Shown in pieces: positions 1-7,664 of a stretch of 64,000 nt of DNA. A program made the translations under genes and the position numbers. Source of the DNA: CBDDFQ01 sp965227035 (GTDB lineage Bacteria > Pseudomonadota > Gammaproteobacteria > Burkholderiales > Burkholderiaceae_C); NCBI GenBank assembly GCA_965227035.1, contig OZ245724.1, positions 2,232,001 through 2,296,000 on the forward strand, given 5' to 3'. A model generated the notes under the pieces. It was not told the origin of the DNA and did not search any database. It worked only from the letters and a program-made list of their open reading frames with translations. How positions within the stretch are numbered: the stretch's first letter is position 1; the number at the start of each line of letters is the position of its first letter.

Positions 1-28
1 ACGCACATTATTGAAAACTCATTACGTA

Positions 29-241
29 ATGACCACCATCCGTGTTAAAGAAAACGAGCCCTTCGACGTGGCTCTGCGCCGTTTCAAGCGCACCATCGAA
101 AAACTGGGCCTGCTGACCGATCTGCGCGCTCGCGAGTTCTACGAAAAACCCACCGCCGAGCGCAAGCGCAAAAAGGCAGCAGCAGTGAAACGCCATTACA
201 AGCGCGTTCGCAGCATGCAACTGCCGAAAAAGCTTTATTAA
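29..241 (+). CDS. rpsU: 30S ribosomal protein S21
   Basis: Small basic protein of the 30S subunit, 70 residues, the usual length for bacterial S21. It begins [20 protein letters not shown] and continues with the typical arginine-rich helix ([16 protein letters not shown]). The same frame stays open upstream to a TTG at 11, but the family start is the ATG at 29. In proteobacteria rpsU commonly precedes yqeY (and dnaG/rpoD), and yqeY follows here, so the order supports the call. A hairpin with a T-run lies about 60 bp after the stop. The window begins only 28 bases upstream, so the promoter is not visible. Confidence 0.97.
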
Positions 242-297
242 GCTCGGCGCTCCAAACGCTGTGTTGCTCTAGCAATCCAGCGCGGCCAAAAGCCTTC

Positions 298-336
298 AAA
301 GGCCTGCACGAGGACGCTCGAGCAGGCCTTTTATCT
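298..336 (+). terminator. Rho-independent terminator after rpsU
   Basis: A 10-bp perfect stem (AAAGGCCTGC at 298-307 with GCAGGCCTTT at 322-331) closes a 14-base loop and is followed by a T-rich stretch (TTTTATCTTT). It separates rpsU from yqeY, so the abundant S21 message probably ends here with some read-through. Confidence 0.75.
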
Positions 337-390
337 TTGCGGCGCAGACCCATCTATCAGCCTGATTGCACATCATCGAAGGAAATAAAA

Positions 391-852
391 GTGTCACTCA
401 AAGAACAAATCACCGAAGACATGAAGAACGCCATGCGTGCCAAAGACAGCGAGCGCCTGGGCACCATCCGTCTTTTGCTGGCTGCCATGAAGCAAAAAGA
501 GGTCGATGAACGTGTGGAGTTGGACGACACCGCAGTTATCGCCATCGTCGACAAGCTGATCAAGCAGCGCAAGGACTCGATCGCCGCTTTCGATCAGGCC
601 GGCAGAGCCGATCTATCGGCCAAGGAAGCGTCCGAGATGACCGTGCTGCAGGCCTACCTGCCGCAGCGTCTCAGCGCCGATGAAATCGCCGCAGAAGTGA
701 AGGCTATCGTGGCTGGAATTGCCGCAGAACTGGGCCGCGCGCCGGCTGGGGGCGACATGGGCAAGATCATGGGCGCGGTGAAGGCCAAGCTGGCCGGCAA
801 GGCCGATATGGGTCAGGTGTCCGCTGCGGTGAAGGCGGCGCTAGCGGGCTAA
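391..852 (+). CDS. yqeY: GatB/YqeY domain protein
   Basis: YqeY family protein of 153 residues, the normal size. The family resembles the tail domain of GatB, the Asp/Glu-tRNA amidotransferase subunit, and is thought to bind tRNA; its exact role is unsettled. The GTG at 391 is chosen because it is preceded by GAAGGAAA (378-385) at normal spacing and gives the family N-terminus (SLKEQITEDMKNAMRAKD). The helical body contains LGTIRLLLAAMKQKEVDE, and the C-terminal tail domain contains GGDMGKIMGAVKAKLAGKA. It lies downstream of rpsU, a common arrangement in proteobacteria. Confidence 0.93.
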   Translation: MSLKEQITEDMKNAMRAKDSERLGTIRLLLAAMKQKEVDERVELDDTAVIAIVDKLIKQRKDSIAAFDQAGRADLSAKEASEMTVLQAYLPQRLSADEIAAEVKAIVAGIAAELGRAPAGGDMGKIMGAVKAKLAGKADMGQVSAAVKAALAG

Positions 853-890
853 CCATGCACCGGCACCGGAAGCCGGCAAAGCACCACAAG

Positions 891-915
891 AAAAAAGGCC
901 CCTCGGGGCCTTTTT
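891..915. terminator. Bidirectional terminator between yqeY and pmbA
   Basis: The sequence A6-GGCCCC-TC-GGGGCC-T5 (891-915) forms a short GC stem flanked by A and T runs, so it can end transcription from both sides. It lies between the convergent yqeY and pmbA genes, as expected. Confidence 0.85.
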
Positions 916-930
916 CATGAGTGGCGAGCG

Positions 931-2364
931 TCAGGACCCCGCCACCTTCATCTTGTTGATCAGAATCGAGCCGACCGTCTTCGCGCCGTAGTTGTAGGCG
1001 TCAGATCCCACCGCCTGAATGCCCAGCAGCATGTCTTTCATATTGCCGGCAATGGTGATTTCCTGAACCGGGTAGGCAATGACGCCCTTCTCGACCCAGA
1101 AGCCGCTCGCACCGCGCGAGTAGTCGCCGGTCACGTAATTCACGCCAGATCCCATGAGTTCGGTCACCAGCAGACCGGTGCCCAGCTTGCGCAGCATTTC
1201 GTCCAGATCGTCCGATGCCTTGGTGAGCTTCGAAGTCAGGATCAGGTTGTGCGATCCACCGGCATTGCCAGTGGTTTTCATGCCCAGCTTGCGAGCCGAA
1301 TAGCTGCCCAGGAAGTAGCCCTGAACCTTGCCTTCGTCGACCACGTTACGGGCCTGCACGCGAACGCCCTCTTCATCGAACGGCGAGCTGCCCTTGCCTT
1401 TGAGCAGGAACGGATCTTCCTCGATCTGAATGTGCTTGGGGAACACGCGCTTGCCCATCGAATCGAGCAGGAACGAGCTCTTTCGATAGAGCGATCCACC
1501 GCTTACTGCCTGCACAAATGCGCCGAGCAGTCCGGCAGCCAGGGGCGATTCGAAAAGCACCGGGCATTCCACAGTCGCAGGCTTGCGCGATTTGAGTCGG
1601 CTCAGCGCGCGTTCCGCTGCGTATCGACCTACGGCTTCCGGCGATGCCAGATCGGCCGCGCTGCGCATCGAGCTGTACCAGGCGTCGCGCTGCATGTCGC
1701 CTTTCTTGCCGGGCAAGGAAGCGATGGGCGCCACCGACAGCGAGTGACGCGAGCTGGCGTACCCGCCACGGAATCCGCGTGTGTGCGCGCTGAAAAAATG
1801 CGATTGCTGGGCCGAAACGCCAGCACCTTCGCTGTTGGTGATTCGCTTGTCGGTAGACAACGCGGCAGCTTCGCATTCAAGGGCGATTTTTGCGGCTTCT
1901 TCGCTGGTGATTGCCCACGGGTGGAACAGATCCAGATCGCGATGTTCCGTTGCGATGTCGTTCGCATCGGGCAGCCCGGAAAACGTGTCTTCAGCGGTGA
2001 ATCGAGCGATGTCGTAGGCGGCTTGTACCGTCTGCTTGATCGCGGCTTCAGAGAAGTCGGAAGTGCTCGCGTTGCCGCGGCAGTTGCCCAGATAAACCGT
2101 AATGCCCAGCGACTTGTCGCGATTGCGTTCCACGGTTTCGAGTTCGCCCTTGCGCACCGATACGCTCAGCCCGCAGCCTTCGGACGCTTCCGCGCCTGCA
2201 TCGGTGGCGCCTAGTTTTTTGGCGTGCGACAAAGCGGTGTCGACCAGATTCTCGAAAAACGGGCGGCTGTACGAAAAGCCCGCCTCCGGTTGCGCATCGC
2301 GCGAGATTGCTCTGGATTTGGTGGGGGTTGCGGTGCTTGCGCCGCTCTTGGAGGGTTTCTTCAT
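931..2364 (-). CDS. pmbA: TldE/PmbA metalloprotease-family protein
   Basis: Partner subunit of the TldD/TldE (PmbA) protease, which in E. coli matures microcin B17 and degrades the CcdA antitoxin. The 477-residue product carries the family blocks GCGLSVSVRKGELETVERNR near the N-terminus and GSGVNYVTGDYSRGASGFW near the C-terminus. There is no HExxxH zinc motif, as expected for TldE; the catalytic motif sits in TldD, which is not in this window. The ATG at 2364 (MKKPSKSG) is preferred to upstream starts because the extra residues look non-conserved. It is divergent from yjgA, an arrangement also found in E. coli. Confidence 0.93.
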   Translation of the reverse strand: MKKPSKSGASTATPTKSRAISRDAQPEAGFSYSRPFFENLVDTALSHAKKLGATDAGAEASEGCGLSVSVRKGELETVERNRDKSLGITVYLGNCRGNASTSDFSEAAIKQTVQAAYDIARFTAEDTFSGLPDANDIATEHRDLDLFHPWAITSEEAAKIALECEAAALSTDKRITNSEGAGVSAQQSHFFSAHTRGFRGGYASSRHSLSVAPIASLPGKKGDMQRDAWYSSMRSAADLASPEAVGRYAAERALSRLKSRKPATVECPVLFESPLAAGLLGAFVQAVSGGSLYRKSSFLLDSMGKRVFPKHIQIEEDPFLLKGKGSSPFDEEGVRVQARNVVDEGKVQGYFLGSYSARKLGMKTTGNAGGSHNLILTSKLTKASDDLDEMLRKLGTGLLVTELMGSGVNYVTGDYSRGASGFWVEKGVIAYPVQEITIAGNMKDMLLGIQAVGSDAYNYGAKTVGSILINKMKVAGS

Positions 2365-2454
2365 ATCGGAAGCTATGATACTTGCCGCTCTATTACATAC
2401 CGGCGAAGGCGCGACAATCACCTGAATTGGCCCGCCGGTATCACCACCTTACGC

Positions 2455-3114
2455 ATGTCACGCAAACCCAAAAAAGGCTATTACGTCCAAGGCAAGTTCG
2501 TCGCTGAAGGCAGCGAACTCGACCTCGAGCTCAAGCGCGAGCTCAAAGGAACGGACTCGGCCACCAGAACCGATCTCAAGCGTGAAAGCGATGAATTGCA
2601 GGCGCTAGGCACCGAACTGCTCACCCTGCGCCAAAGCTCGATGGACAAGCTCGGCTTGCCCGAAAAGCTGGTCGAAGCCGTGGCCGAAGCCAAGAAGATC
2701 ACCAATTTCGAAGGCAAGCGCCGCCAGATGCAGTTCATCGGCAAGCTGATGCGCAAGCTCGAAGAATCCGACACGCTTGGCATTCGCGCTGCGCTCGAAG
2801 CGCAGAACCGTGGATCGGCCCAGGAAACACTGAGCCTGCATCTGGCCGAGAAATGGCGCGAACTGCTGTTGCTCGACGACGATGCTGTCGCCAAGTGGAT
2901 GGCCGAATTTCCCGGTACCGACAGCCAGCAGCTTCGGGCATTGGTTCGCCAAGCCCGCAAAGACGCCAAACCCGAACGCCCGGGTGAAGCGCAGCGTCAC
3001 GGACGTGCCTATCGCGAACTTTTTGCGTTGATCCGCGAACAGGTTGCCGAAGCCGACGAAGAAGAAGCCATTGCGAAATCGCGCTCTTCCGACGACGAGG
3101 AAGCGAATGACTGA
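2455..3114 (+). CDS. yjgA: Ribosome-associated protein YjgA (DUF615/DarP)
   Basis: DUF615 protein, 219 residues. In E. coli YjgA (DarP) associates with the 50S subunit and helps late assembly. The ATG at 2455 begins MSRKPKKGYYVQGKFV, the typical basic N-terminus. The body is charged and helical, including KITNFEGKRRQMQFIGKLMR, which is characteristic of the family. The C-terminus is longer and more acidic (EADEEEAIAKSRSSDDEE) than in enterobacteria. The gene overlaps mog by 8 bp and is divergent from pmbA with a 90-bp gap that must hold both promoters. Confidence 0.93.
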   Translation: MSRKPKKGYYVQGKFVAEGSELDLELKRELKGTDSATRTDLKRESDELQALGTELLTLRQSSMDKLGLPEKLVEAVAEAKKITNFEGKRRQMQFIGKLMRKLEESDTLGIRAALEAQNRGSAQETLSLHLAEKWRELLLLDDDAVAKWMAEFPGTDSQQLRALVRQARKDAKPERPGEAQRHGRAYRELFALIREQVAEADEEEAIAKSRSSDDEEAND

Positions 3115-3694
3115 CGCGGTTCGTGTCGGCATCGTCTCGATCAGCGACCGTGCATCCACAGGTGTTTACGAAGACAAAGGCCTGCCTGCGCTCAAAGAGT
3201 GGCTGGGTCGAGCGGTGGCGAATACCATCGAGTTCGAATCGCGCCTGATTGCCGACGAAAAAGATCTGATCGGCAAAACGCTGATCGAACTGGTCGATGC
3301 GGGTTGTTCGCTTGTGCTGACCACTGGCGGCACCGGCCCTTCGCTGCGCGATGTCACTCCAGAGGCGACTCTTGCAGTGGCCGACAAAGAGATGCCCGGC
3401 TTCGGCGAGCAGATGCGTCAGATCAGCCTGAAGTTCGTGCCGACCGCGATTCTGTCGCGTCAGGTGGCGGTGATTCGCGGCCAGAGCCTGATCATCAATC
3501 TGCCCGGTCAGCCGAAGTCGATTCAGGAGACGCTCGAAGGTCTCAAAGATGCGGACGGCAAGCAGCTGGTTCCAGGAATTTTTGCGGCGGTGCCGTATTG
3601 CATCGACTTGATCGGTGGGCCGTACATCGAGACCAACGATGACGTTTGCAAGTCGTTCAGGCCCAAGACGGCCATCAGACCTAAGACGGTTTGA
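3107..3694 (+). CDS. mog: Molybdopterin adenylyltransferase MogA
   Basis: Adenylates molybdopterin before molybdenum insertion, a cytosolic step in molybdenum cofactor synthesis. The 195-residue protein begins VRVGIVSISDRASTGVYEDK and carries the MogA/MoaB signature TTGGTGPSLRDVTPEAT, which binds the pterin and nucleotide. A second block, LPGQPKSIQETL, lies near the C-terminus. The ATG at 3107 lies inside the end of yjgA, so the two are probably translationally coupled. The longer MogA type is favoured over MoaB by the SDRAS N-terminus and the length. Confidence 0.94.
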   Translation: MTDAVRVGIVSISDRASTGVYEDKGLPALKEWLGRAVANTIEFESRLIADEKDLIGKTLIELVDAGCSLVLTTGGTGPSLRDVTPEATLAVADKEMPGFGEQMRQISLKFVPTAILSRQVAVIRGQSLIINLPGQPKSIQETLEGLKDADGKQLVPGIFAAVPYCIDLIGGPYIETNDDVCKSFRPKTAIRPKTV

Positions 3695-3700
3695 TTTCGC

Positions 3701-4474
3701 TTATTTGCCGACCAGCTGATTGAGCTTCTCTGCAGAAAAGCTCTCGTGCCTTGCGGCGTTTTCCGGAACGCAATCGCCCTTCTCGCCGCCTGCAGACAAC
3801 TGTTCGATCGCTTTCCAGAGCATCGCAATTTGCTGCTCCTGCCCGGCGGCGCTGTCTATCAATCCGCGCATCGCCATGCTCAACGGGTCGTCGTTTTCGG
3901 TAATGCCGTAAGCCGAAAATCCCATGCGCGATGCCGCTTCTTCGCGAACCACCGCCGCTTCCGCCTGAATGATTCGCGCCGGATTGCCCACCGCCGTCGC
4001 GCCAGCGGGAACCGGCTTGGTCACGACAGCGTTCGATCCCACCTTGGCTCCATCGCCCACCGTAAATCCGCCGATGACTTTCGCGCCCGCGCCTATCACC
4101 ACGTCTTTGCCGAGAGTGGGATGGCGCTTCGTGCCTTTGGTGAGCGAGGTGCCGCCCAGCGTGACGCCCTGATAAATCGTGCAGCCGTCACCGATTTCGG
4201 CGGTCTCTCCGACCACGACACCCATGGCGTGATCGAAGAAAACGCGATCGCCTATGGTCGCGCCGGGGTGAATTTCGATGCCGGTGAGGAATCGCGAAAC
4301 GTTCGAAGTGAAACGGCCCAGCCACTTGAGGCCGTTTATCCAGAACCAGTGCGACAGCCGATGCAGAACGATCGCGTGCAGACCCGGGTAACACGTCAGC
4401 ACCTCCCACGTACTGCGCGCGGCAGGGTCGCGGTCGAGAATGCATTGGACGTCGGATCTGAGACGAGAAAACAT
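3701..4474 (-). CDS. cysE: Serine O-acetyltransferase
   Basis: Makes O-acetylserine from serine and acetyl-CoA, the first committed step of cysteine synthesis. It is a 257-residue protein of the shorter CysE/EpsC type. It shows the conserved GIEIHPGATIG and FDHAMGVVVGETAEIGD blocks, followed by left-handed beta-helix hexapeptides (GVTLGG, KDVVIGAGAKVIGG, AKVGSNAVVTKPVP). The histidine of HPGA and the aspartate-histidine of FDHAMG belong to the active site in this family. The C-terminal 70 residues are helical and not obviously conserved. It lies downstream of trmJ on the same strand and is probably co-transcribed with it. Confidence 0.95.
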   Translation of the reverse strand: MFSRLRSDVQCILDRDPAARSTWEVLTCYPGLHAIVLHRLSHWFWINGLKWLGRFTSNVSRFLTGIEIHPGATIGDRVFFDHAMGVVVGETAEIGDGCTIYQGVTLGGTSLTKGTKRHPTLGKDVVIGAGAKVIGGFTVGDGAKVGSNAVVTKPVPAGATAVGNPARIIQAEAAVVREEAASRMGFSAYGITENDDPLSMAMRGLIDSAAGQEQQIAMLWKAIEQLSAGGEKGDCVPENAARHESFSAEKLNQLVGK

Positions 4475-4506
4475 GAGTTTTTGTTCTGTATCTGGGAGAT
4501 TCGAGT

Positions 4507-5277
4507 CTATCGGTTTGCTTTTCCCGCAGATTCAGTCATGGCTTTGGCTATGCCGCGAAGAATATGGATTTCTTCCTCGCTGAGCTGCGCCCGATTGAAC
4601 AGCTGGTTCAAGCGCGGCATGAGTTTTTTCGGCACCGCCGGATCTAGATAGCCGATATCGACGAGCGCCTTCTCCCAGTGACCGAGCATGCCGTTCACCT
4701 GAGCCGCATCGGCCAGCTTCGAAGGCGCCACACCGCCCTGAACGCTCTGCGTGTCCCAGCCCCCGATGGCCATGCGCCAGTCGTAAGCGATCACCTGGAC
4801 CGCAGCGCCGATATTGAGCGATCCGAATTTCGGATTCGTCGGAATGCTCAAGGCCACGTTGCAGCGATAAACGTCTTCGTTGGCCATGCCGAATCGCTCG
4901 GATCCGAACAGAAACGCCATGCCTTGGCCAGGCGCGTTCACGCTGGGAGCGACCTGGGCGAAGTGCTCTCGAGGAGTACGGGTGGGCGGTCCGAAATCTC
5001 GCGGCGTCATGGCGGTTGCGCACAGGTGTGTCATCCCTTCCAGCGCCTCATCGAGGGTATCGACTATTCGGGCGTTGTTCAGAACATCGAGGGCGCCAGA
5101 CGCACGCTGGATCGTCTCTTCTCGACGCAACACGTTGGCCCATCGCGGCTTTACCAGCACCAGATCGTCGAAACCCATGACTTTCATGGCACGGGCGGTA
5201 GCACCCACATTTCCGGCGTGGCTGGTCGAGATAAGGACGAAGCGGGTGTGCATCGGCGTGTGCATCTGGGCGTGCAT
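4507..5277 (-). CDS. trmJ: tRNA (Cm32/Um32) methyltransferase TrmJ
   Basis: SPOUT-class (TrmH family) enzyme that 2'-O-methylates position 32 of several tRNAs with S-adenosylmethionine. The core starts at TRFVLISTSHAGNVGATARA and has the knot motifs LFGSERFGMANEDVYRC and IPTNPKFGSLNIGAAVQV. The start is ambiguous: a TTG at 5316 and ATGs at 5277, 5265 and 5253 are all in frame, and the last three lie in a small tandem repeat giving MHAQMHTPMHTR. No strong ribosome site picks one; 5277 is a compromise. The C-terminal domain is helical, as in E. coli TrmJ. It is divergent from suhB and upstream of cysE. Confidence 0.92.
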   Translation of the reverse strand: MHAQMHTPMHTRFVLISTSHAGNVGATARAMKVMGFDDLVLVKPRWANVLRREETIQRASGALDVLNNARIVDTLDEALEGMTHLCATAMTPRDFGPPTRTPREHFAQVAPSVNAPGQGMAFLFGSERFGMANEDVYRCNVALSIPTNPKFGSLNIGAAVQVIAYDWRMAIGGWDTQSVQGGVAPSKLADAAQVNGMLGHWEKALVDIGYLDPAVPKKLMPRLNQLFNRAQLSEEEIHILRGIAKAMTESAGKANR

Positions 5278-5441
5278 CGGGGAGTGGATTTCTGCTGGAC
5301 TGGAAGCTGAATTCAAGGGGTATTTTCGCGGGCGGGTAAAATCACGCCTATTGTCGCCGCCCGCATCGCCGGGTCGGTTTTAACGGAAGAGCCTGCAGCA
5401 CTGCGCGTTCTTCCACGCTCCCCCTGCTCTTCCTACAACTT

Positions 5442-6329
5442 ATGTCGCCTAACCTGCATCCCATGCTCAACGTGGCCGTCAAGGCCGCTCGCGCCGCCGG
5501 CGCCATCATCAACCGCGCCGCACTCGACGTCGAGTCGGTCCGCATCTCTCAAAAGCAGGTCAACGACTTCGTGACCGAAGTCGACCAGGCGGCAGAAGCC
5601 ATCATCATCGAGACCCTTCTTACGGCCTATCCCGGCCACGGCATCCTTGCCGAAGAATCGGGCTCCGAGCACGGCGCCAAAGACTCCGAATTCGTCTGGA
5701 TCATCGATCCCCTCGACGGCACCACCAACTTCATTCACGGTTTTCCGGTTTACTGCGTCAGCATCGCGCTCGCGGTACGCGACAAGATCGAGCAAGCGGT
5801 CATTTACGACCCGTCGCGTAACGATCTTTTCACGGCCACAAAGGGTCGCGGCGCGTACATGAACGAGCGCCGCATCCGGGTGAGCAAGCGCATTCGCCTG
5901 AACGAGTGCCTGCTGTCCACCGGTTTCCCCTTCCGCCCGGGCGACGACTTCCAGCGCTATCTGCAACTCATGAACGACGTCATGCCCCGCGTGGCCGGTC
6001 TGCGTCGTCCAGGCTCGGCAGCGCTCGATCTGGCCTACGTGGCTGCAGGCTTTACCGATGGATTCTTCGAAACCGGTCTCAGCCCGTGGGATGTGGCTGC
6101 GGGCTCGCTACTGGTGACCGAAGCCGGCGGATTGGTCGGCAATTTCACCGGAGAGCCGGAATTCATCGAACAGCGCGAATGTCTGGCCGCTAACCCGAAG
6201 GTTTACGGTCAACTCGTTCCGATGATGAGCAAATACAGCAAGTTCGCATCGGCCGGCCAGAAAGCGGAAGTTCGCCAGGCGACCGACGAAGCGCGCGCTT
6301 CGATGACCCTCCGCCGCGAAGCCCAATAA
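5442..6329 (+). CDS. suhB: Inositol-1-monophosphatase SuhB
   Basis: Mg-dependent phosphatase of the IMPase fold; in E. coli SuhB also joins the rRNA antitermination complex. The 295-residue protein carries the metal-binding motifs LAEESG, IDPLDGTTNF (residues 88-97) and WDVAAGSLLVTEAGG (from residue 216). Length is slightly above the usual, with a C-terminal extension of about 25 charged residues. It is divergently transcribed from trmJ across a 165-bp gap. An imperfect inverted repeat follows the gene. Confidence 0.94.
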   Translation: MSPNLHPMLNVAVKAARAAGAIINRAALDVESVRISQKQVNDFVTEVDQAAEAIIIETLLTAYPGHGILAEESGSEHGAKDSEFVWIIDPLDGTTNFIHGFPVYCVSIALAVRDKIEQAVIYDPSRNDLFTATKGRGAYMNERRIRVSKRIRLNECLLSTGFPFRPGDDFQRYLQLMNDVMPRVAGLRRPGSAALDLAYVAAGFTDGFFETGLSPWDVAAGSLLVTEAGGLVGNFTGEPEFIEQRECLAANPKVYGQLVPMMSKYSKFASAGQKAEVRQATDEARASMTLRREAQ

Positions 6330-6363
6330 ATTTTTCGCCTCACTGTTCTTCACGCGTTAACGT

Positions 6364-6418
6364 AACGAATGATCACGACACGCCCATAGCGGCGTCGTGA
6401 ATGCGATCATTGTGCGTT
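6364..6418. repeat. Interrupted inverted repeat between suhB and mscS-like gene
   Basis: AATGATC (6368-6374) pairs with GATCATT (6405-6411), and inside it CACGAC pairs with GTCGTG. Flanking AACG and CGTT extend the arms. The RNA hairpin would be strong and is followed by a weak T-run (TTCTTT), so it may be the suhB terminator. It ends 22 bases before the next start codon, so a role in that gene's expression is also possible. Confidence 0.6.
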
Positions 6419-6440
6419 CTTTAAAAGGAACGCTCAGTCG

Positions 6441-7664
6441 ATGGATGAACTCGTGAAACTGTACGACCGGATGCCGCCGTGGGTTGGCGTTCTGGTCCTC
6501 GCCCTGATCGCAATTCTGGTCGGGCTGATCATCCAGCGGGTAGTCGGAATGATTCTGCTGCGCGCAACGCGCCGCACCCCGGTCATCCATGCGATCGCAT
6601 CGAATTGCCAGAACGCAATGCACCTGGTTCTGCCGCTCCTTCTTCTGCAAATCGTCTGGACCGCCGCCCCCGACAAACTTCAATACATCGACACGGTCCG
6701 GCATCTCAACGGACTCATGTTGATCGCTGCTTTCACATGGCTGTGCATCTCTGCGGTCAACGGCGTTGCGGCGGGAATCATTGCGCAGCACCCCTCGAAC
6801 GTAGAAGACAACCTCAACGCGCGTCGAATCCACACCCAGGCTACCGTGCTCGCGCGCACCGCCATTTTCGTGGTGCTGATTGCAGGCGCGTCTATCGCGC
6901 TCATGACCTTTCCCGGCGCCAAGCAGGTGGGTGCGTCGCTGCTCGCGTCCGCAGGGGTCATCGGTATCGTGGGCGGTCTGGCGGCCAAGCCGGTGTTCAG
7001 CAACATCATCGCGGGTCTGCAGATTGCTCTGGCGCAGCCGATTCGCATAGACGATGTGTTGATCGTCCAAGGCGAATGGGGCAAGGTGGAGGAAATTACC
7101 GGCACCTACGTGGTTCTGAAAATATGGGATGAGAGGCGACTCATTATTCCGCTGCAATGGTTCATTGAAAATCCATTCCAGAACTGGACTCGCAACAGCG
7201 CCGAACTCCTGGGAACGGTTTTCCTGAACGTCGATTTCACATTGCCTATCGAGCCGTTCCGCGCCGAACTCGAACGCGTGGTGCCTACCTTCCACGAATG
7301 GGACAAGCGAGTCTGCCATCTGCAGGTGACCGACACTACCGAATACACCATGCAGCTTCGTATCCTGGTGACCGCAGCATCGTCGCCGCTTGCATTCGAT
7401 TTGCGATGCAAGGTGCGGGAAGCTATGATCGATTTCGTGCAGCGCGAATACCCGCAATGCCTGCCCAAGCGCCGCATGGATACGAACGTCGAGACCTACG
7501 AACGGCCTGCTCATAACGGCCCCGAATTCGACGGATCGCCCAATGCGTTGCCCAAGGGCACCCTGACCAAGAGCGAAGCCTCTGCGCCCGGAATCGGAGA
7601 CGGAAAAGGCCCCGCCGTTCCGCCGAACGGCCCGTCAGCCGAGGTATCCTCCAAGGTCTCATGA
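6441..7664 (+). CDS. MscS-type mechanosensitive channel
   Basis: Inner-membrane small-conductance mechanosensitive channel family protein, 407 residues. Three or four hydrophobic segments occupy roughly residues 10-160, and the pore-lining helix is the Gly/Ala-rich stretch GASLLASAGVIGIVGGLAAK, followed by the canonical beta-domain signature near VFSNIIAGLQIALAQPIRIDD. The cytoplasmic domain continues with IIPLQWFIENPFQNWTR. The C-terminal 50 residues are Pro/Gly-rich and unlike typical MscS. Its stop overlaps the start of the FUSC gene (ATGA), which implies one transcript. The osmotic role is inferred from the family. Confidence 0.9.
   Translation: MDELVKLYDRMPPWVGVLVLALIAILVGLIIQRVVGMILLRATRRTPVIHAIASNCQNAMHLVLPLLLLQIVWTAAPDKLQYIDTVRHLNGLMLIAAFTWLCISAVNGVAAGIIAQHPSNVEDNLNARRIHTQATVLARTAIFVVLIAGASIALMTFPGAKQVGASLLASAGVIGIVGGLAAKPVFSNIIAGLQIALAQPIRIDDVLIVQGEWGKVEEITGTYVVLKIWDERRLIIPLQWFIENPFQNWTRNSAELLGTVFLNVDFTLPIEPFRAELERVVPTFHEWDKRVCHLQVTDTTEYTMQLRILVTAASSPLAFDLRCKVREAMIDFVQREYPQCLPKRRMDTNVETYERPAHNGPEFDGSPNALPKGTLTKSEASAPGIGDGKGPAVPPNGPSAEVSSKVS

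Noticed and set aside
6357..7514. 385-residue open frame on the minus strand opposite the MscS-like gene
   Set aside because: Antisense shadow: it has a His/Arg-rich composition with no motif, while the plus strand gives a full MscS protein.
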